DNA of 64,000 nt from JAUHWL01 sp964416385 (GCA_964416385.1 CAYQDW010000001.1:29214-93213); one strand, 5' to 3'; shown: positions 1 through 8,803, counted from the stretch's first letter. Program-made: numbers and translations. The notes: generated by a model not told the origin, from the sequence alone.

Positions 1-2
1 AT

Positions 3-614
3 CCTAAGGTAAAGGATGATAAAAACAGAATAGAGCACTATAGAAAGGTGATTAGAGAAGAGAATAAACGCATGCATAGCCAAGTTGAAAAAGTTTTGCA
101 ATTGGCCTTATTAGATAAACAAGAGCTAGAGTTACGTGAGTTAAACATTAACATGCATGAGCTGATAGCCTCTAGTGCTAATCACCTCATACTACAAGTA
201 GAAGAAAAAGGTGGTCAAGTAGAACTTGATTTAGAGGCCACAGATTTTATGGTAAAAGGCGATGAGCTTCATTTGGGGAACGTTATTGTAAATCTTTTAG
301 ATAACGCCTTAAAGTACACCCAAGAAACGCCAATCATTCAAATTAGAACAGAAAACAAACTTGGCCAACTGCATATTCATATCTCTGATAACGGTATGGG
401 CATGACCAAAGAAGTGCAGCGAAAAATCTTTGAACGGTTTTATCGCCAAGAAGGCGGTAACATTCATACCATTAAAGGCCATGGTTTAGGTCTGAGCTAC
501 GTAAACGAAATTATTAGAATGCATAAGGGTACAATTTTTGTTGAAAGTGCCCCAGGAAAAGGAAGTACCTTTTCTATTGCGTTACCTCTAACGACTAACA
601 TAAATGAACACTAA
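3..614 (+). CDS. Sensor histidine kinase, C-terminal part (cut by window start)
   Basis: The reading frame is open to the left edge, so this is a 3'-fragment; the first ATG-like start near position 48 is not the true start. What remains is the end of the dimerisation helix and a full HATPase_c domain: N-box (NLLDNALKY), G1 box (DNGMGM), F-box (FERFYR) and G2 box (GHGLGLSYV). The phosphoacceptor His box must lie upstream of the window. It overlaps the next response regulator gene by 11 bases, so the two are translationally coupled partners. Kinases of this shape in Bacteroidota (RprX-like) are inner-membrane proteins; the sensor region is not visible here. Confidence 0.93.
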   Translation, partial: PKVKDDKNRIEHYRKVIREENKRMHSQVEKVLQLALLDKQELELRELNINMHELIASSANHLILQVEEKGGQVELDLEATDFMVKGDELHLGNVIVNLLDNALKYTQETPIIQIRTENKLGQLHIHISDNGMGMTKEVQRKIFERFYRQEGGNIHTIKGHGLGLSYVNEIIRMHKGTIFVESAPGKGSTFSIALPLTTNINEH

Positions 615-1290
615 CGTACTTCTTGTTGAAGATGACCCAAACTTTGGCATCATCTTAAAAGATTATCTTGAACTCAATGACTTTGATGTTACATTGGCTA
701 AAGATGGCATTGAAGGCATAATAGAATACAAAAAAAGAAACTTCGACATCTGTATTTTAGATGTAATGATGCCGCGTAAAGATGGTTTCACACTAGCTAA
801 AGAAATTAAAAAGGTAGACCCAGATCAGGCTATTATTTTCTTAACAGCCAAAAGCCTTAAGGATGATGTTATGCAGGGTTATAAAGTTGGCGCTGATGAT
901 TATTTGACCAAGCCATTTGATAGTGATGTGATGCTCGCGAAAATTAAAGCCATCATAGCACGAAATAAGCGAACAGAGCTACCAGAACAATCAAACTATG
1001 AGATAGGAAATTTCATTTTCGATGCAAAATTACGCGTGTTAACGGGCTATGGTGAAGACAAGAAATTGTCTCCCAAAGAAAGCGAACTGCTAAAATTATT
1101 AGTACAGTATAAAAATGATTTACTGCCAAGGAGTGTAGCGTTATTAAAAATATGGAAAGACGATAATTACTTCACAGGCCGAAGTATGGATGTATACATC
1201 GCCAAATTGCGCAAATATTTTAAGGCAGATGCACGGATTGAAATTCAAAATATTCATTCTGAAGGATTTACATTGATGATTCATGACTAA
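604..1290 (+). CDS. OmpR-family response regulator
   Basis: 228 residues, the normal length for the family. The N-terminal receiver domain (about 1-120) has the acidic pair E9/D10/D11, phosphoacceptor D53 (ILDVMMP) and conserved K103 (LTKPF). The C-terminal winged helix (about 130-225) has the usual SPKESELL and RSMDVYIAKLRKYF segments. It starts inside the last codons of the preceding kinase, which identifies it as the cognate regulator. It resembles RprY-type regulators of Bacteroidota; the target genes cannot be read from the sequence. Confidence 0.95.
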   Translation: MNTNVLLVEDDPNFGIILKDYLELNDFDVTLAKDGIEGIIEYKKRNFDICILDVMMPRKDGFTLAKEIKKVDPDQAIIFLTAKSLKDDVMQGYKVGADDYLTKPFDSDVMLAKIKAIIARNKRTELPEQSNYEIGNFIFDAKLRVLTGYGEDKKLSPKESELLKLLVQYKNDLLPRSVALLKIWKDDNYFTGRSMDVYIAKLRKYFKADARIEIQNIHSEGFTLMIHD

Positions 1291-1345
1291 GTTTGGTACG
1301 CTGACGCGAAATTCAAAAGCACAACGCCTATCTTTCTAGAATCAT

Positions 1346-1353
1346 TACTTTTC
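1346..1353 (+). promoter_or_regulatory. Candidate fabI promoter, -7 box
   Basis: TACTTTTC lies 28 bases before the fabI ATG and is followed by GCCC. It has one mismatch to the Bacteroidota TAnnTTTG box. No clear TTTG is seen at -33. Confidence 0.4.
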
Positions 1354-1381
1354 GCCCAGAAAAATTATAATTATTTAAACA

Positions 1382-2197
1382 ATGTCTGCACAATTATTAG
1401 CCGGAAAGAAAGGAATAATCTTTGGCGCATTAAATGCTGATTCAATTGCTTGGAAAGTAGCTGAGGCAGCGCATGCACAAGGAGCAACTTTTACACTTAC
1501 TAATGCACCAATTGCCATGCGCATGGGTGAGTTAAATGACCTTGCTGAAAAAACAGGCTCAGTGGTAATACCAGCAGATGCTACCAATGTAGACGACTTA
1601 AATAAACTGTTTACCCAGAGCATGGAAGTTCTAGGTGGTCAGCTGGATTTTGTACTGCATAGCATTGGTATGAGTGTTAATGTTAGAAAGGGCAAACACT
1701 ATACAGACCTAAATTATGATTGGTTGCAAAAAGGGTGGGATGTGAGTGCCGTTTCATTTCATAAAGTTTTACAAACGGCCTATAACTTAGACGCCATGAA
1801 CGAATGGGGCAGTATTTTGGCACTTACATATATGGCTGCGCAAAGAACTTTTCCAGACTATAACGATATGGCAGATAACAAAGCCTATTTAGAAAGTATA
1901 GCACGCAGTTTTGGTTATCATTTTGGCGTAAAGCGAAAGGTTCGTGTTAATACAATATCTCAGTCGCCAACCATGACCACAGCGGGTAGCGGTGTTAAAG
2001 GTTTTGATGGCTTTATTAAATATGCAGAAGATATGTCGCCTTTAGGCAATGCAACCGCAGAAGATTGTGCGAATTACTGTATTGCCATGTTTAGCGATTT
2101 AACCAAGCGCGTAACCATGCAAAACCTCTTTCATGATGGCGGCTTTAGCAGCATGGGTGTGAGCGATTTGGTGATGCACCAATTCATGAAAGAATAA
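1382..2197 (+). CDS. fabI: Enoyl-[acyl-carrier-protein] reductase (NADH), FabI
   Basis: Catalyses the last reduction step of each fatty-acid elongation cycle in the cytoplasm. It is a 271-residue atypical short-chain dehydrogenase. The N-terminal nucleotide-binding segment has the FabI form (G-A-L-N-A-D-S-I-A, about 15-23). Catalytic residues are Y150 and the Y160-x6-K167 pair, the spacing typical of FabI rather than the Yx3K of FabG. It stands alone between the two-component genes and prfC and is closed by a strong terminator, so it is probably monocistronic. Confidence 0.96.
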   Translation: MSAQLLAGKKGIIFGALNADSIAWKVAEAAHAQGATFTLTNAPIAMRMGELNDLAEKTGSVVIPADATNVDDLNKLFTQSMEVLGGQLDFVLHSIGMSVNVRKGKHYTDLNYDWLQKGWDVSAVSFHKVLQTAYNLDAMNEWGSILALTYMAAQRTFPDYNDMADNKAYLESIARSFGYHFGVKRKVRVNTISQSPTMTTAGSGVKGFDGFIKYAEDMSPLGNATAEDCANYCIAMFSDLTKRVTMQNLFHDGGFSSMGVSDLVMHQFMKE

Positions 2198-2221
2198 AAA
2201 AAATACCATTTAGAAGATGAG

Positions 2222-2248
2222 AGCCCCGTAAATAGTCGGGGCTTTTTT
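2222..2248 (+). terminator. Rho-independent terminator of fabI
   Basis: Perfect 7-bp stem (AGCCCCG / CGGGGCT) with an 8-base loop, followed by a T run. It lies 25 bases after the fabI stop. Confidence 0.9.
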
Positions 2249-2361
2249 ATGCTTAAAAACTATCCTGTAATCACATAGGCGATAATTTTGAACCAAATAG
2301 TCAATTATGACCCTTAAAAAAGTGCGTTACATTTTACCTTTAAAAGCAGGCTGTATTTTGC

Positions 2362-3942
2362 TTAGAATTCAGATTTTAAATGGAATTTAATGTTTGGGAA
2401 TTTCTCTTGTGTCATTTGTAGACTAAAAGCAGAATCAGCCATAAAAACGAGTTGGCCAAATTTATCTTCTGCCAAATATCTCTGTTTTAAGCGTTTAAAT
2501 TCATCAAGCTGTTTTTGATCGGTAGTTTCTATCCAGCATGCTTTATATGCAGGGTAATTCTCGTATGTACACTTAGCATTATATTCATGCTCCAAACGAT
2601 ATTGTATCACCTCATATTGAAGAGCACCAACGGTTCCTATTATTTTTCTGCCGTTTTGCTGTAGCGTGAATAATTGCGCAACACCTTCGTCCATCAGCTG
2701 ATCTATACCCTTTGCAAGTTGCTTCGCTTTTAATGGGTCTGCATTGTTGATGAACCTAAAGTGCTCTGGAGAAAAACTAGGGATTCCTTTAAAATGCAAA
2801 TCTTCACCAGCGGTTAAGGTATCACCAATGCGCAAATTGCCATTATCTGGAATACCGATGATATCGCCAGGGAATGCTTCATCTACCACCGACTTTTTTG
2901 CCGCCATAAATGCTGTTGGTGCAGCATATTTAAAGGTTTTGTGCAAACGGGTATGAGTATAGTTGGTATTGCGCTCAAATTTGCCACTTACCACCTTTAC
3001 AAAAGCAATTCTGTTGCGGTGATTAGGATCAATATTGGCATGAATTTTAAATACAAAGCCAGCAAATTTGTCCTCATCAGGTGCAACCAAGCGCTCTTCA
3101 GATTGCTTCGCCAATGGTGAAGGAGCAATGTCTACAAAACAATGCAAGAGCTCGCGCACACCAAAATTGTTTAAGGCGCTACCAAAGAATACAGGACAGA
3201 GGTCACCTTTCAAATATGCCTCACGATCAAAAGTTGGATATACTTCCGTAATTAACTCTAATTCTTCGCGAAGGGTACCTGCAGCTTCATCACCAATCAA
3301 CTTTTCAAGTTGTGGGTCGCCCAAATCTTTAAATTCTATACTCTCTTCAATTTTTTGCTTGTTTCTACCTTCTGCAAGTAATAAGTTTTCTTCCCATATA
3401 TTATATACGCCCTTAAAACGCTGCCCCATACCAATAGGCCAGCTCAGCGGAGAAAGCGTAAGATTTAGTTTTTCTTCAATTTCATCAAGCAGATCAAAGG
3501 CATCTTTACCCTCCCTGTCTAGTTTGTTGATAAAGATGATCATTGGGGTTTTACGCATTCTACATACCTGAACCAGTTTTTCGGTCTGAGCTTCTACACC
3601 CTTTGCCACATCAACAACTACAATTACACTGTCTACTGCGGTTAATGTACGGTAGGTGTCTTCTGCAAAATCTTGGTGACCAGGAGTGTCTAGAATGTTT
3701 ATTTTTTTTCCCTCATATTCAAATGCCATTACAGAAGTTGCAACCGAAATACCACGTTGCTTTTCAATTTCCATAAAATCAGACGTAGCAGTTTTTTTGA
3801 TTTTATTGGATTTTACAGCTCCAGCTTCCTGTATAGCACCACCAAATAAGAGTAATTTTTCTGTTAATGTAGTTTTACCGGCATCCGGGTGAGATATTAT
3901 TCCAAATGTTCGTCTGCGTGCTATCTCGTCTTTGAATTTCAT
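2362..3942 (-). CDS. prfC: Peptide chain release factor 3
   Basis: RF3 is the GTPase that removes RF1/RF2 from the ribosome after termination. 526 residues, standard length. The N-terminal translational-GTPase domain shows the P-loop (SHPDAGKTT), the G3 motif DTPGHQDF and the NKLD G4 motif. The RF3-type C-terminal region follows. It is divergent from the carH regulator and convergent with fabI. The start ATG at 3940-3942 lies 22 bases from a TATCTTTG box. Confidence 0.97.
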   Translation of the reverse strand: MKFKDEIARRRTFGIISHPDAGKTTLTEKLLLFGGAIQEAGAVKSNKIKKTATSDFMEIEKQRGISVATSVMAFEYEGKKINILDTPGHQDFAEDTYRTLTAVDSVIVVVDVAKGVEAQTEKLVQVCRMRKTPMIIFINKLDREGKDAFDLLDEIEEKLNLTLSPLSWPIGMGQRFKGVYNIWEENLLLAEGRNKQKIEESIEFKDLGDPQLEKLIGDEAAGTLREELELITEVYPTFDREAYLKGDLCPVFFGSALNNFGVRELLHCFVDIAPSPLAKQSEERLVAPDEDKFAGFVFKIHANIDPNHRNRIAFVKVVSGKFERNTNYTHTRLHKTFKYAAPTAFMAAKKSVVDEAFPGDIIGIPDNGNLRIGDTLTAGEDLHFKGIPSFSPEHFRFINNADPLKAKQLAKGIDQLMDEGVAQLFTLQQNGRKIIGTVGALQYEVIQYRLEHEYNAKCTYENYPAYKACWIETTDQKQLDEFKRLKQRYLAEDKFGQLVFMADSAFSLQMTQEKFPNIKFHLKSEF

Positions 3943-3964
3943 TCAAGGTTTTATTTGTGGGCGG

Positions 3965-3972
3965 CAAAGATA
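3965..3972 (-). promoter_or_regulatory. prfC promoter, -7 box
   Basis: Read on the minus strand this is TATCTTTG, a perfect TAnnTTTG box, followed immediately by CCGCCC. The nearest TTTG further upstream sits 15 bases away, shorter than the usual 19-21. Confidence 0.65.
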
Positions 3973-4051
3973 AAATTTGATGCAAGCCAAAACTTTTAAT
4001 AACCACTTCGGGTTATGCCTTAGCGTGAATAGTAAATGTCACACTGATATA

Positions 4052-4945
4052 ATGAAGTCAACATACTCAATCAAAGACCTTGAACGTCTTTCTGGAATCA
4101 AAGCGCATACAATTCGAATCTGGGAGCAGCGTCACCACATAATTACACCTAAACGCACAGATACGAATATTAGATTTTATGAGGACAAGGATTTAAAAAA
4201 GCTGCTCAACGTATCATTCTTAGTTCAGGAAGGTGTAAAAATCTCAAAAGTTGCCACACTAAATGACGAGGAGTTGAGCGAAATGGTTCAACAGCGTTCG
4301 CATTTTACAGATAATTATACTGCAGAGATCAATGCGCTAAAAATGGCCATGTTTGAATATGACGATGATGCCTTTAAAAAAGCCTTTAATGAAAGTGTTG
4401 ATCGCTACGGTGAAGAAGAAACTTTTACGAGTGTTATTGGGGGATTTATATCTCAGCTTGGTTTTTTGTGGCAAACCAATACTGTGAACCTAACGCATGA
4501 GCATTTTGTGAGTAATCTCATTAAACAGAAGATTTTTGCTGCGCTAGACCGTCTACCGGAGAGTAAAAAAGAAGGCATGAAGAGTTTCTTGCTCTACTTA
4601 CCGGGCAAAGAGTTACATGAAATAGGGCTGCTGTACTTGGCGTATTTGCTAAAGAAAAAGGGGCAACGTATTATTTCTATGGGCCAAAATACACCAAATG
4701 AATATCTGGTGGAGGTGTATGACAAAACGAAGTTTGATCATGTTATTTCCATTTTTACAGTGTATCCGCATAGCAATGAAGTAGAGGCATATTTAGAGCA
4801 GCTTAAACATACATTTGGTGAATCTGATATCACCTTTTTTATCTGTGGTGCGCAACTTATTGACTTGATTGATAGTGGTTATCATGATGATAAGTTTCAT
4901 TTATTCCGTTCTGTACAAGAGCTAGCAGCACATTTGCCTGTTTAA
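4052..4945 (+). CDS. carH: CarH/LitR-type MerR regulator with B12-binding photosensory domain
   Basis: 297 residues. N-terminal MerR winged helix (about 4-72, with YSIKDLERLSGI and IRIWEQRH). It is followed by a B12-binding helical bundle and a Rossmann-like B12 domain. The adenosylcobalamin-photoreceptor signature Wx9EH is present at W140...E150-H151, and the lower-axial-ligand motif ExHxxG at E187-x-H189-x-x-G192. These are the diagnostic residues of CarH. In characterised CarH proteins the dark tetramer represses carotenoid promoters, and green or shorter-wavelength light breaks the Co-C bond and releases DNA. The ATG at 4052 was chosen because the domain starts there; the longer frame from 3977 would run into the prfC promoter region. 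It lies directly upstream of the ECF sigma and crt operon. The fold and motifs are seen; light control is inferred. Confidence 0.9.
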   Translation: MKSTYSIKDLERLSGIKAHTIRIWEQRHHIITPKRTDTNIRFYEDKDLKKLLNVSFLVQEGVKISKVATLNDEELSEMVQQRSHFTDNYTAEINALKMAMFEYDDDAFKKAFNESVDRYGEEETFTSVIGGFISQLGFLWQTNTVNLTHEHFVSNLIKQKIFAALDRLPESKKEGMKSFLLYLPGKELHEIGLLYLAYLLKKKGQRIISMGQNTPNEYLVEVYDKTKFDHVISIFTVYPHSNEVEAYLEQLKHTFGESDITFFICGAQLIDLIDSGYHDDKFHLFRSVQELAAHLPV

Positions 4946-4960
4946 CAATCTTGAAAAAAA

Positions 4961-5031
4961 ATTAAACAAATTGCTTTGATGTTACAACAAAGTGTTTATC
5001 TTTGAGAGCGTAACATTAAACAAAAAGCAAT
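4961..5031 (+). promoter_or_regulatory. Promoter of the sigma/crt operon with a large dyad and direct repeat (candidate CarH operator)
   Basis: TTTG at 4975-4978, an 18-base spacer and TATCTTTG at 4997-5004 form a good Bacteroidota promoter. It is framed by inverted repeats: ATTGCTTT (4970-4977) with AAAGCAAT (5024-5031), and inside them ATGTTAC (4979-4985) with GTAACAT (5010-5016). A 10-base direct repeat ATTAAACAAA occurs at 4961-4970 and 5015-5024. The dyad covers both promoter boxes and reaches the sigma start codon. A repressor bound here would block transcription; assigning it to CarH is inference. Confidence 0.6.
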
Positions 5032-5542
5032 GTCTACTTCAGAATTCGGATTATTACTCGATAAGCAAGGTGTTTTTCTTAGACAATTAGCCCTAAAGCT
5101 CACCAAGCATCTGGAAGACGCGGAAGATCTTATACAAGATACTTACGTGAAGGCGCTAAAAAATAAAGATAAGTATACACCAGGTACAAACCTTAAAGGC
5201 TGGTTGTATACGATAATGAAGAACACCTTTATTAATAATTATCGTAGAAAAAAGGTGCAAAACACTTTTGTTGACGAAACAGACAACACCTATTTTATTG
5301 ATCAAGGTTTAAACAATCGCGTAGAATACGCAGACCGTAACGTTGATCAAGAATACATCATGAAGCAGATAGATAGTATTGAGAAGAATTATGTTGAGGC
5401 CTTCATGATGCACTTTAATGGTTATAAATACGAAGAGATTTCTGAGATTTTAGATATTCCATTAGGTACTGTAAAAAGTCGCATCTTTCTTGCGAGAAAG
5501 AAAATGATGGAAAAACTACAAGATCAACGATTTGCTGAATAA
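5030..5542 (+). CDS. RNA polymerase ECF-family sigma factor (light-island sigma, LitS-like)
   Basis: 170 residues. Region 2 (about 15-75) has the EDLIQDTYVKAL helix, and region 4 (about 115-165) has the helix-turn-helix YEEISEILDIPLGTVKSR. No anti-sigma factor gene is adjacent, so control probably acts on its promoter, which carries the dyad described above. Its stop overlaps the crtI start by one base (TAATG), coupling it to the carotenoid genes. Similar CarH/LitR plus ECF pairs control light-induced carotenoid and photolyase genes in other bacteria; the role here is inferred. Confidence 0.93.
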   Translation: MSTSEFGLLLDKQGVFLRQLALKLTKHLEDAEDLIQDTYVKALKNKDKYTPGTNLKGWLYTIMKNTFINNYRRKKVQNTFVDETDNTYFIDQGLNNRVEYADRNVDQEYIMKQIDSIEKNYVEAFMMHFNGYKYEEISEILDIPLGTVKSRIFLARKKMMEKLQDQRFAE

Positions 5543-7050
5543 TGAATAAAGCTTCTGCGCCTAAAGCAGTGGTCATAGGGTCGGGTTTTGCCGGCTTATC
5601 TGCTGCCTCACACTTAGCAAAACGTGGTTTTGCGGTTACCTTACTTGAAAAGAATGAGCACATTGGTGGGAGAGCTCGCCAATGGTCTAAAGATGGCTTC
5701 GTGTTTGATATGGGGCCCAGCTGGTACTGGATGCCTGATGTATTTGAGCATTTTTTTGCTGAATTCGGCAAAAAAGTCTCTGATTATTATGAGCTTGAAC
5801 GCCTAGATCCAGGTTACAGAATAGTTTTTGGTCCTGATGATAGTGTAGATATCCCCGCAGACTTAGATGCGCTTTATGCATTGTTTGATAGCATAGAGAA
5901 GGGTAGTGGTGAAAAACTGCGCGAATTTTTAGCAGAAGCAGCTATTAAATATGAGGTTGGTATAAATGACTTGGTTTACAAACCGGGTAGATCTCTACTA
6001 GAATTTGCAGATTTACGTGTGCTCAAAGGCCTCATGCAGATGCATTTGTTGCGCTCTATCCGGTCGCACGTTAAAAAGTTTGTGCGTCATCCTAAACTTC
6101 AGCAAATTTTAGAATTTCCAATACTATTTCTTGGTGGTACGCCAGAAAATACGCCCGCACTCTATAGCCTAATGAACTATGCAGATATGGTTCTAGGTAC
6201 TTGGTACCCAAAAACAGGCATGTATGCAGTTGTAAAGGCTATGGCACGCCTAGCAGAAGAGCTAGGTGTAAAAATCCATACCAACCAAGAAGTTACGGGA
6301 TTTACCTATACGGGCAATGAAATCACTGGAGTTGTAACTAAACAAGGCCAATTTGAAGCAGACGTTGTTATAGCCGGTGCAGATTATCATCATGTAGAGC
6401 AAGCTTTGCTTCCACAAGAATTCAGGACTTACTCTCAGCGTTATTGGGACAATAGAAAACTAGCACCTAGTAGCTTGATTTTCTTCCTGGGTTTAGATTG
6501 TAAACTTGATAAAATGCTGCATCATACGCTGTTTTTTGACAGAAGTTTTGATGACCACGCCTATGAGATTTATGATGAGCCTAAATGGCCTTCTCAGCCA
6601 TTGTTTTACACATCAATGCCTTCAATATCGGACAAAACAGTGGCACCAGAAGGTAAAGAAACCTTATACATTCTTATACCAGTAGCTCCAGACTTAACGG
6701 ATGAAGAGGCCACGCGTGAGGTTTATTACAATGCAGTAATGGACAGGCTAGAATCCCTTATCGGCCAAAATGTGCGAGACCATGTTGTTGTAAAACGCTC
6801 ATACGCGCACCGAGATTTTATAAGCGACTATCATTCTTTTAAAGGAAATGCATACGGTTTAGCGAATACACTCAGCCAAACTGCGATCTTAAAGCCAACA
6901 TTGAAGAATAAGAAGCTTAAAAACTTATATTACACTGGTCAATTAACAGTACCAGGTCCGGGTGTTCCACCATCGTTAATAAGTGGAGAAGTTGTTGCCA
7001 AAGAAATAGCGAAAGATCTAAAAGTTACTACCCATGAAGTCATTGTTTGA
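5542..7050 (+). CDS. crtI: Phytoene desaturase, CrtI type
   Basis: FAD-dependent enzyme that introduces double bonds into phytoene to give coloured products such as lycopene. 502 residues, usual length. N-terminal dinucleotide fold GSGFAGL (about 12-18) and the E-K-N-E-H-I-G-G-R-A-R segment of the CrtI family. The C-terminal FAD-contact motif is GQLTVPGPGVPPSLISGE (about 467-484). It overlaps crtB by 17 bases. No lycopene cyclase, hydroxylase or ketolase gene is in the window, so the final carotenoid cannot be named. Confidence 0.95.
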   Translation: MNKASAPKAVVIGSGFAGLSAASHLAKRGFAVTLLEKNEHIGGRARQWSKDGFVFDMGPSWYWMPDVFEHFFAEFGKKVSDYYELERLDPGYRIVFGPDDSVDIPADLDALYALFDSIEKGSGEKLREFLAEAAIKYEVGINDLVYKPGRSLLEFADLRVLKGLMQMHLLRSIRSHVKKFVRHPKLQQILEFPILFLGGTPENTPALYSLMNYADMVLGTWYPKTGMYAVVKAMARLAEELGVKIHTNQEVTGFTYTGNEITGVVTKQGQFEADVVIAGADYHHVEQALLPQEFRTYSQRYWDNRKLAPSSLIFFLGLDCKLDKMLHHTLFFDRSFDDHAYEIYDEPKWPSQPLFYTSMPSISDKTVAPEGKETLYILIPVAPDLTDEEATREVYYNAVMDRLESLIGQNVRDHVVVKRSYAHRDFISDYHSFKGNAYGLANTLSQTAILKPTLKNKKLKNLYYTGQLTVPGPGVPPSLISGEVVAKEIAKDLKVTTHEVIV

Positions 7051-7870
7051 TCGTATATCACTGCGCACGAGCCGGATGGCCACGCGTGCATACAGCACTT
7101 CGTTTAGCTTAGGAATTTTAGGCTTAGACCAAAAGTATCGAGATCCTATCTACAGCATTTATGGCTTTGTACGCTTTGCAGATGAGATTGTTGATACTTT
7201 TCACGATTTCGACAAGCACGCCTTGCTTGAGCGTTTTTGGCAGGATACATACCATGCTCTAGATCATAAAATAAGTCTTAATCCCATTCTCAATGCTTTT
7301 CAAAAAGTAGTTCATGACTTTTCAATTGATCGTGAATTGATAGATACCTTCTTAAAAAGTATGGAGATGGATTTGTCTCGCAACGATTATGACCAGACTA
7401 AGTATGAAGAATACATTCTGGGAAGTGCAGAGGTAGTTGGTTTAATGTGCTTAAAAGTATTTGTAGATGGAGATCGTGAGAGCTACAAAAAACTAACGCC
7501 ATATGCCATGAAATTGGGTTCTGCGTTTCAAAAAATCAATTTTTTACGTGATTTACATAGCGACTATAATCAGTTGGGCAGAACATATTTTCCTGGTTTA
7601 GATCTCGCTAATTTTGATGAGGCTGCCAAAGCAGAAATAGAATCAGATATAGAGAAAGATTTTCATCAGGGCTATATCGGTATAAAGATGTTGCCGAAAG
7701 GTGCACGTTTCGGGGTGTACATTGCTTATGTCTACTACTATAATCTGTTTAGGAAAATTAAAGACACAAATTCACGAATTATACTCCTAGAGCGTGTTCG
7801 CATCAGCAATAAACGCAAGTACGGCCTTTTGGTGAGTTCTTATGTAAAACATAGTTTAAACTGGATATAA
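7034..7870 (+). CDS. crtB: Phytoene synthase
   Basis: Condenses two geranylgeranyl diphosphates to phytoene. 278 residues. Squalene/phytoene synthase family features include the aspartate-rich segment FVRFADEIVDTFHDF (about 47-61) for Mg-diphosphate binding and the second one FLRDLHSDYNQLGRTYFP (about 171-188). It overlaps crtI by 17 bases and is followed 11 bases later by idi, so it is part of one transcription unit. Confidence 0.95.
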   Translation: MKSLFDRISLRTSRMATRAYSTSFSLGILGLDQKYRDPIYSIYGFVRFADEIVDTFHDFDKHALLERFWQDTYHALDHKISLNPILNAFQKVVHDFSIDRELIDTFLKSMEMDLSRNDYDQTKYEEYILGSAEVVGLMCLKVFVDGDRESYKKLTPYAMKLGSAFQKINFLRDLHSDYNQLGRTYFPGLDLANFDEAAKAEIESDIEKDFHQGYIGIKMLPKGARFGVYIAYVYYYNLFRKIKDTNSRIILLERVRISNKRKYGLLVSSYVKHSLNWI

Positions 7871-7881
7871 AGCTACAATAA

Positions 7882-8412
7882 GTGAAAGAACAAGTTATCC
7901 TGGTCAATGAACATGATGAAGTTCAGGGGCTGATGGAGAAAATGGAAGCACATCAAAAAGGTTTACTTCACCGCGCATTTTCTGTATTCGTAATTAATGA
8001 AAATAATGAGCTGTTGCTCCAGCAACGTGCTTTTTCAAAATATCATTCTGGTGGTTTGTGGACCAACACCTGTTGTAGTCATCCACGCGAAAAAGAAACG
8101 GCCATTTCTGCTGCGCACCGCAGGTTATCAGAAGAAATGGGGTTTGATTGCCCTCTTGAAAAGCTTACTTCATTTGTTTATAAGGCAGAACTCGATCACG
8201 GCTTAACAGAACATGAATATGACCATGTTTTTGTCGGCCGCTGGGCAGGGATTCCTAATCCAAATCCGGAAGAGGTGGCATCGTATAAATGGATGCCAGT
8301 GTGGGCCGTTAAGGAGGATATTATTAAACATCCTGAACACTATACCGTTTGGTTTAAGATTATTTACGAAGAATTTTTAAATCACGTCCAAAAAAATGGT
8401 AACGGTAAGTAG
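7882..8412 (+). CDS. idi: Isopentenyl-diphosphate delta-isomerase, type I
   Basis: Interconverts IPP and DMAPP and so feeds the carotenoid pathway. 176 residues with a Nudix-like fold. Active-site cysteine segment TNTCCSHP (about 64-71) and the acidic EHEYDHVF segment (about 110-117). The start is GTG at 7882; no ATG fits the conserved N-terminus. Its 3' end overlaps the next gene by 17 bases. Co-location with crtI/crtB indicates raised precursor supply when the island is on. Confidence 0.93.
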   Translation: MKEQVILVNEHDEVQGLMEKMEAHQKGLLHRAFSVFVINENNELLLQQRAFSKYHSGGLWTNTCCSHPREKETAISAAHRRLSEEMGFDCPLEKLTSFVYKAELDHGLTEHEYDHVFVGRWAGIPNPNPEEVASYKWMPVWAVKEDIIKHPEHYTVWFKIIYEEFLNHVQKNGNGK

Positions 8413-8803
8413 AAAGGCACACTTCAATGCCGCACATAGATTACACAACCCAGAATGGTCTGCACAAACAAATGAAGATGTTTTTGGCAAGTGCAGCAAC
8501 GAATACTACCACGGTCATAACTATGAATTGATAGTATCAGTTACTGGCAAAGTGAACCCTGATACAGGATATGTTGTTGATATGAAGTGGTTAGCTGATC
8601 TGATCAAAGAAAAGATTGAAGATCGGCTAGATCATAAAAATTTAAACATTCAGGTAGAAGAATTTAAAACACGCATTCCATCTGCAGAGAATATCGCCAT
8701 TGTGATTTGGGATATTCTCAGAGCAGAAATCCAAAATGAATTAAAATTAAAAGTCACATTATATGAAACTCCGAGAAACTTTGTTGAATACAGTGGAGCT
8801 TAA
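8396..8803 (+). CDS. 6-pyruvoyl-tetrahydropterin synthase, eukaryote-like (Cx5HGH) type
   Basis: 135 residues. Zinc ligands are H14, H39 and H41. Catalytic residues are C33, D79 and H80, with E124 (LYETP) as the pterin anchor. The cysteine-to-HGH spacing is C33-x5-H39-G-H41, as in animal PTPS that makes the tetrahydrobiopterin precursor. Queuosine-pathway QueD usually has Cx3HGH. The segments VFGKC and LDHKNL also match the animal form closely. It sits between idi and folE and overlaps both. FolE product dihydroneopterin triphosphate is its substrate, so the pair would make 6-pyruvoyl-tetrahydropterin. No sepiapterin reductase is in the window; a queuosine role is not fully excluded. Confidence 0.9.
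   Translation: MVTVSRKAHFNAAHRLHNPEWSAQTNEDVFGKCSNEYYHGHNYELIVSVTGKVNPDTGYVVDMKWLADLIKEKIEDRLDHKNLNIQVEEFKTRIPSAENIAIVIWDILRAEIQNELKLKVTLYETPRNFVEYSGA

Noticed and set aside
2307..2390. 27-codon frame after the orphan promoter-like 16-mer
   Set aside because: Too short, overlaps the end of prfC, and nothing but the upstream box supports it. The duplicate box itself is kept as a finding.
3068..3571. 167-codon plus-strand frame inside prfC
   Set aside because: It is antisense to a clear RF3 gene and its product is low-complexity serine-rich, as expected for a shadow frame.
3977..4051. 25-residue N-terminal extension of the CarH-type regulator
   Set aside because: Not similar to MerR proteins and starts within 5 bases of the divergent prfC -7 box.
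8396..8803. Calling the PTPS gene queD
   Set aside because: Cysteine spacing is Cx5HGH rather than Cx3HGH and the neighbours are folE and carotenoid genes, not que genes.
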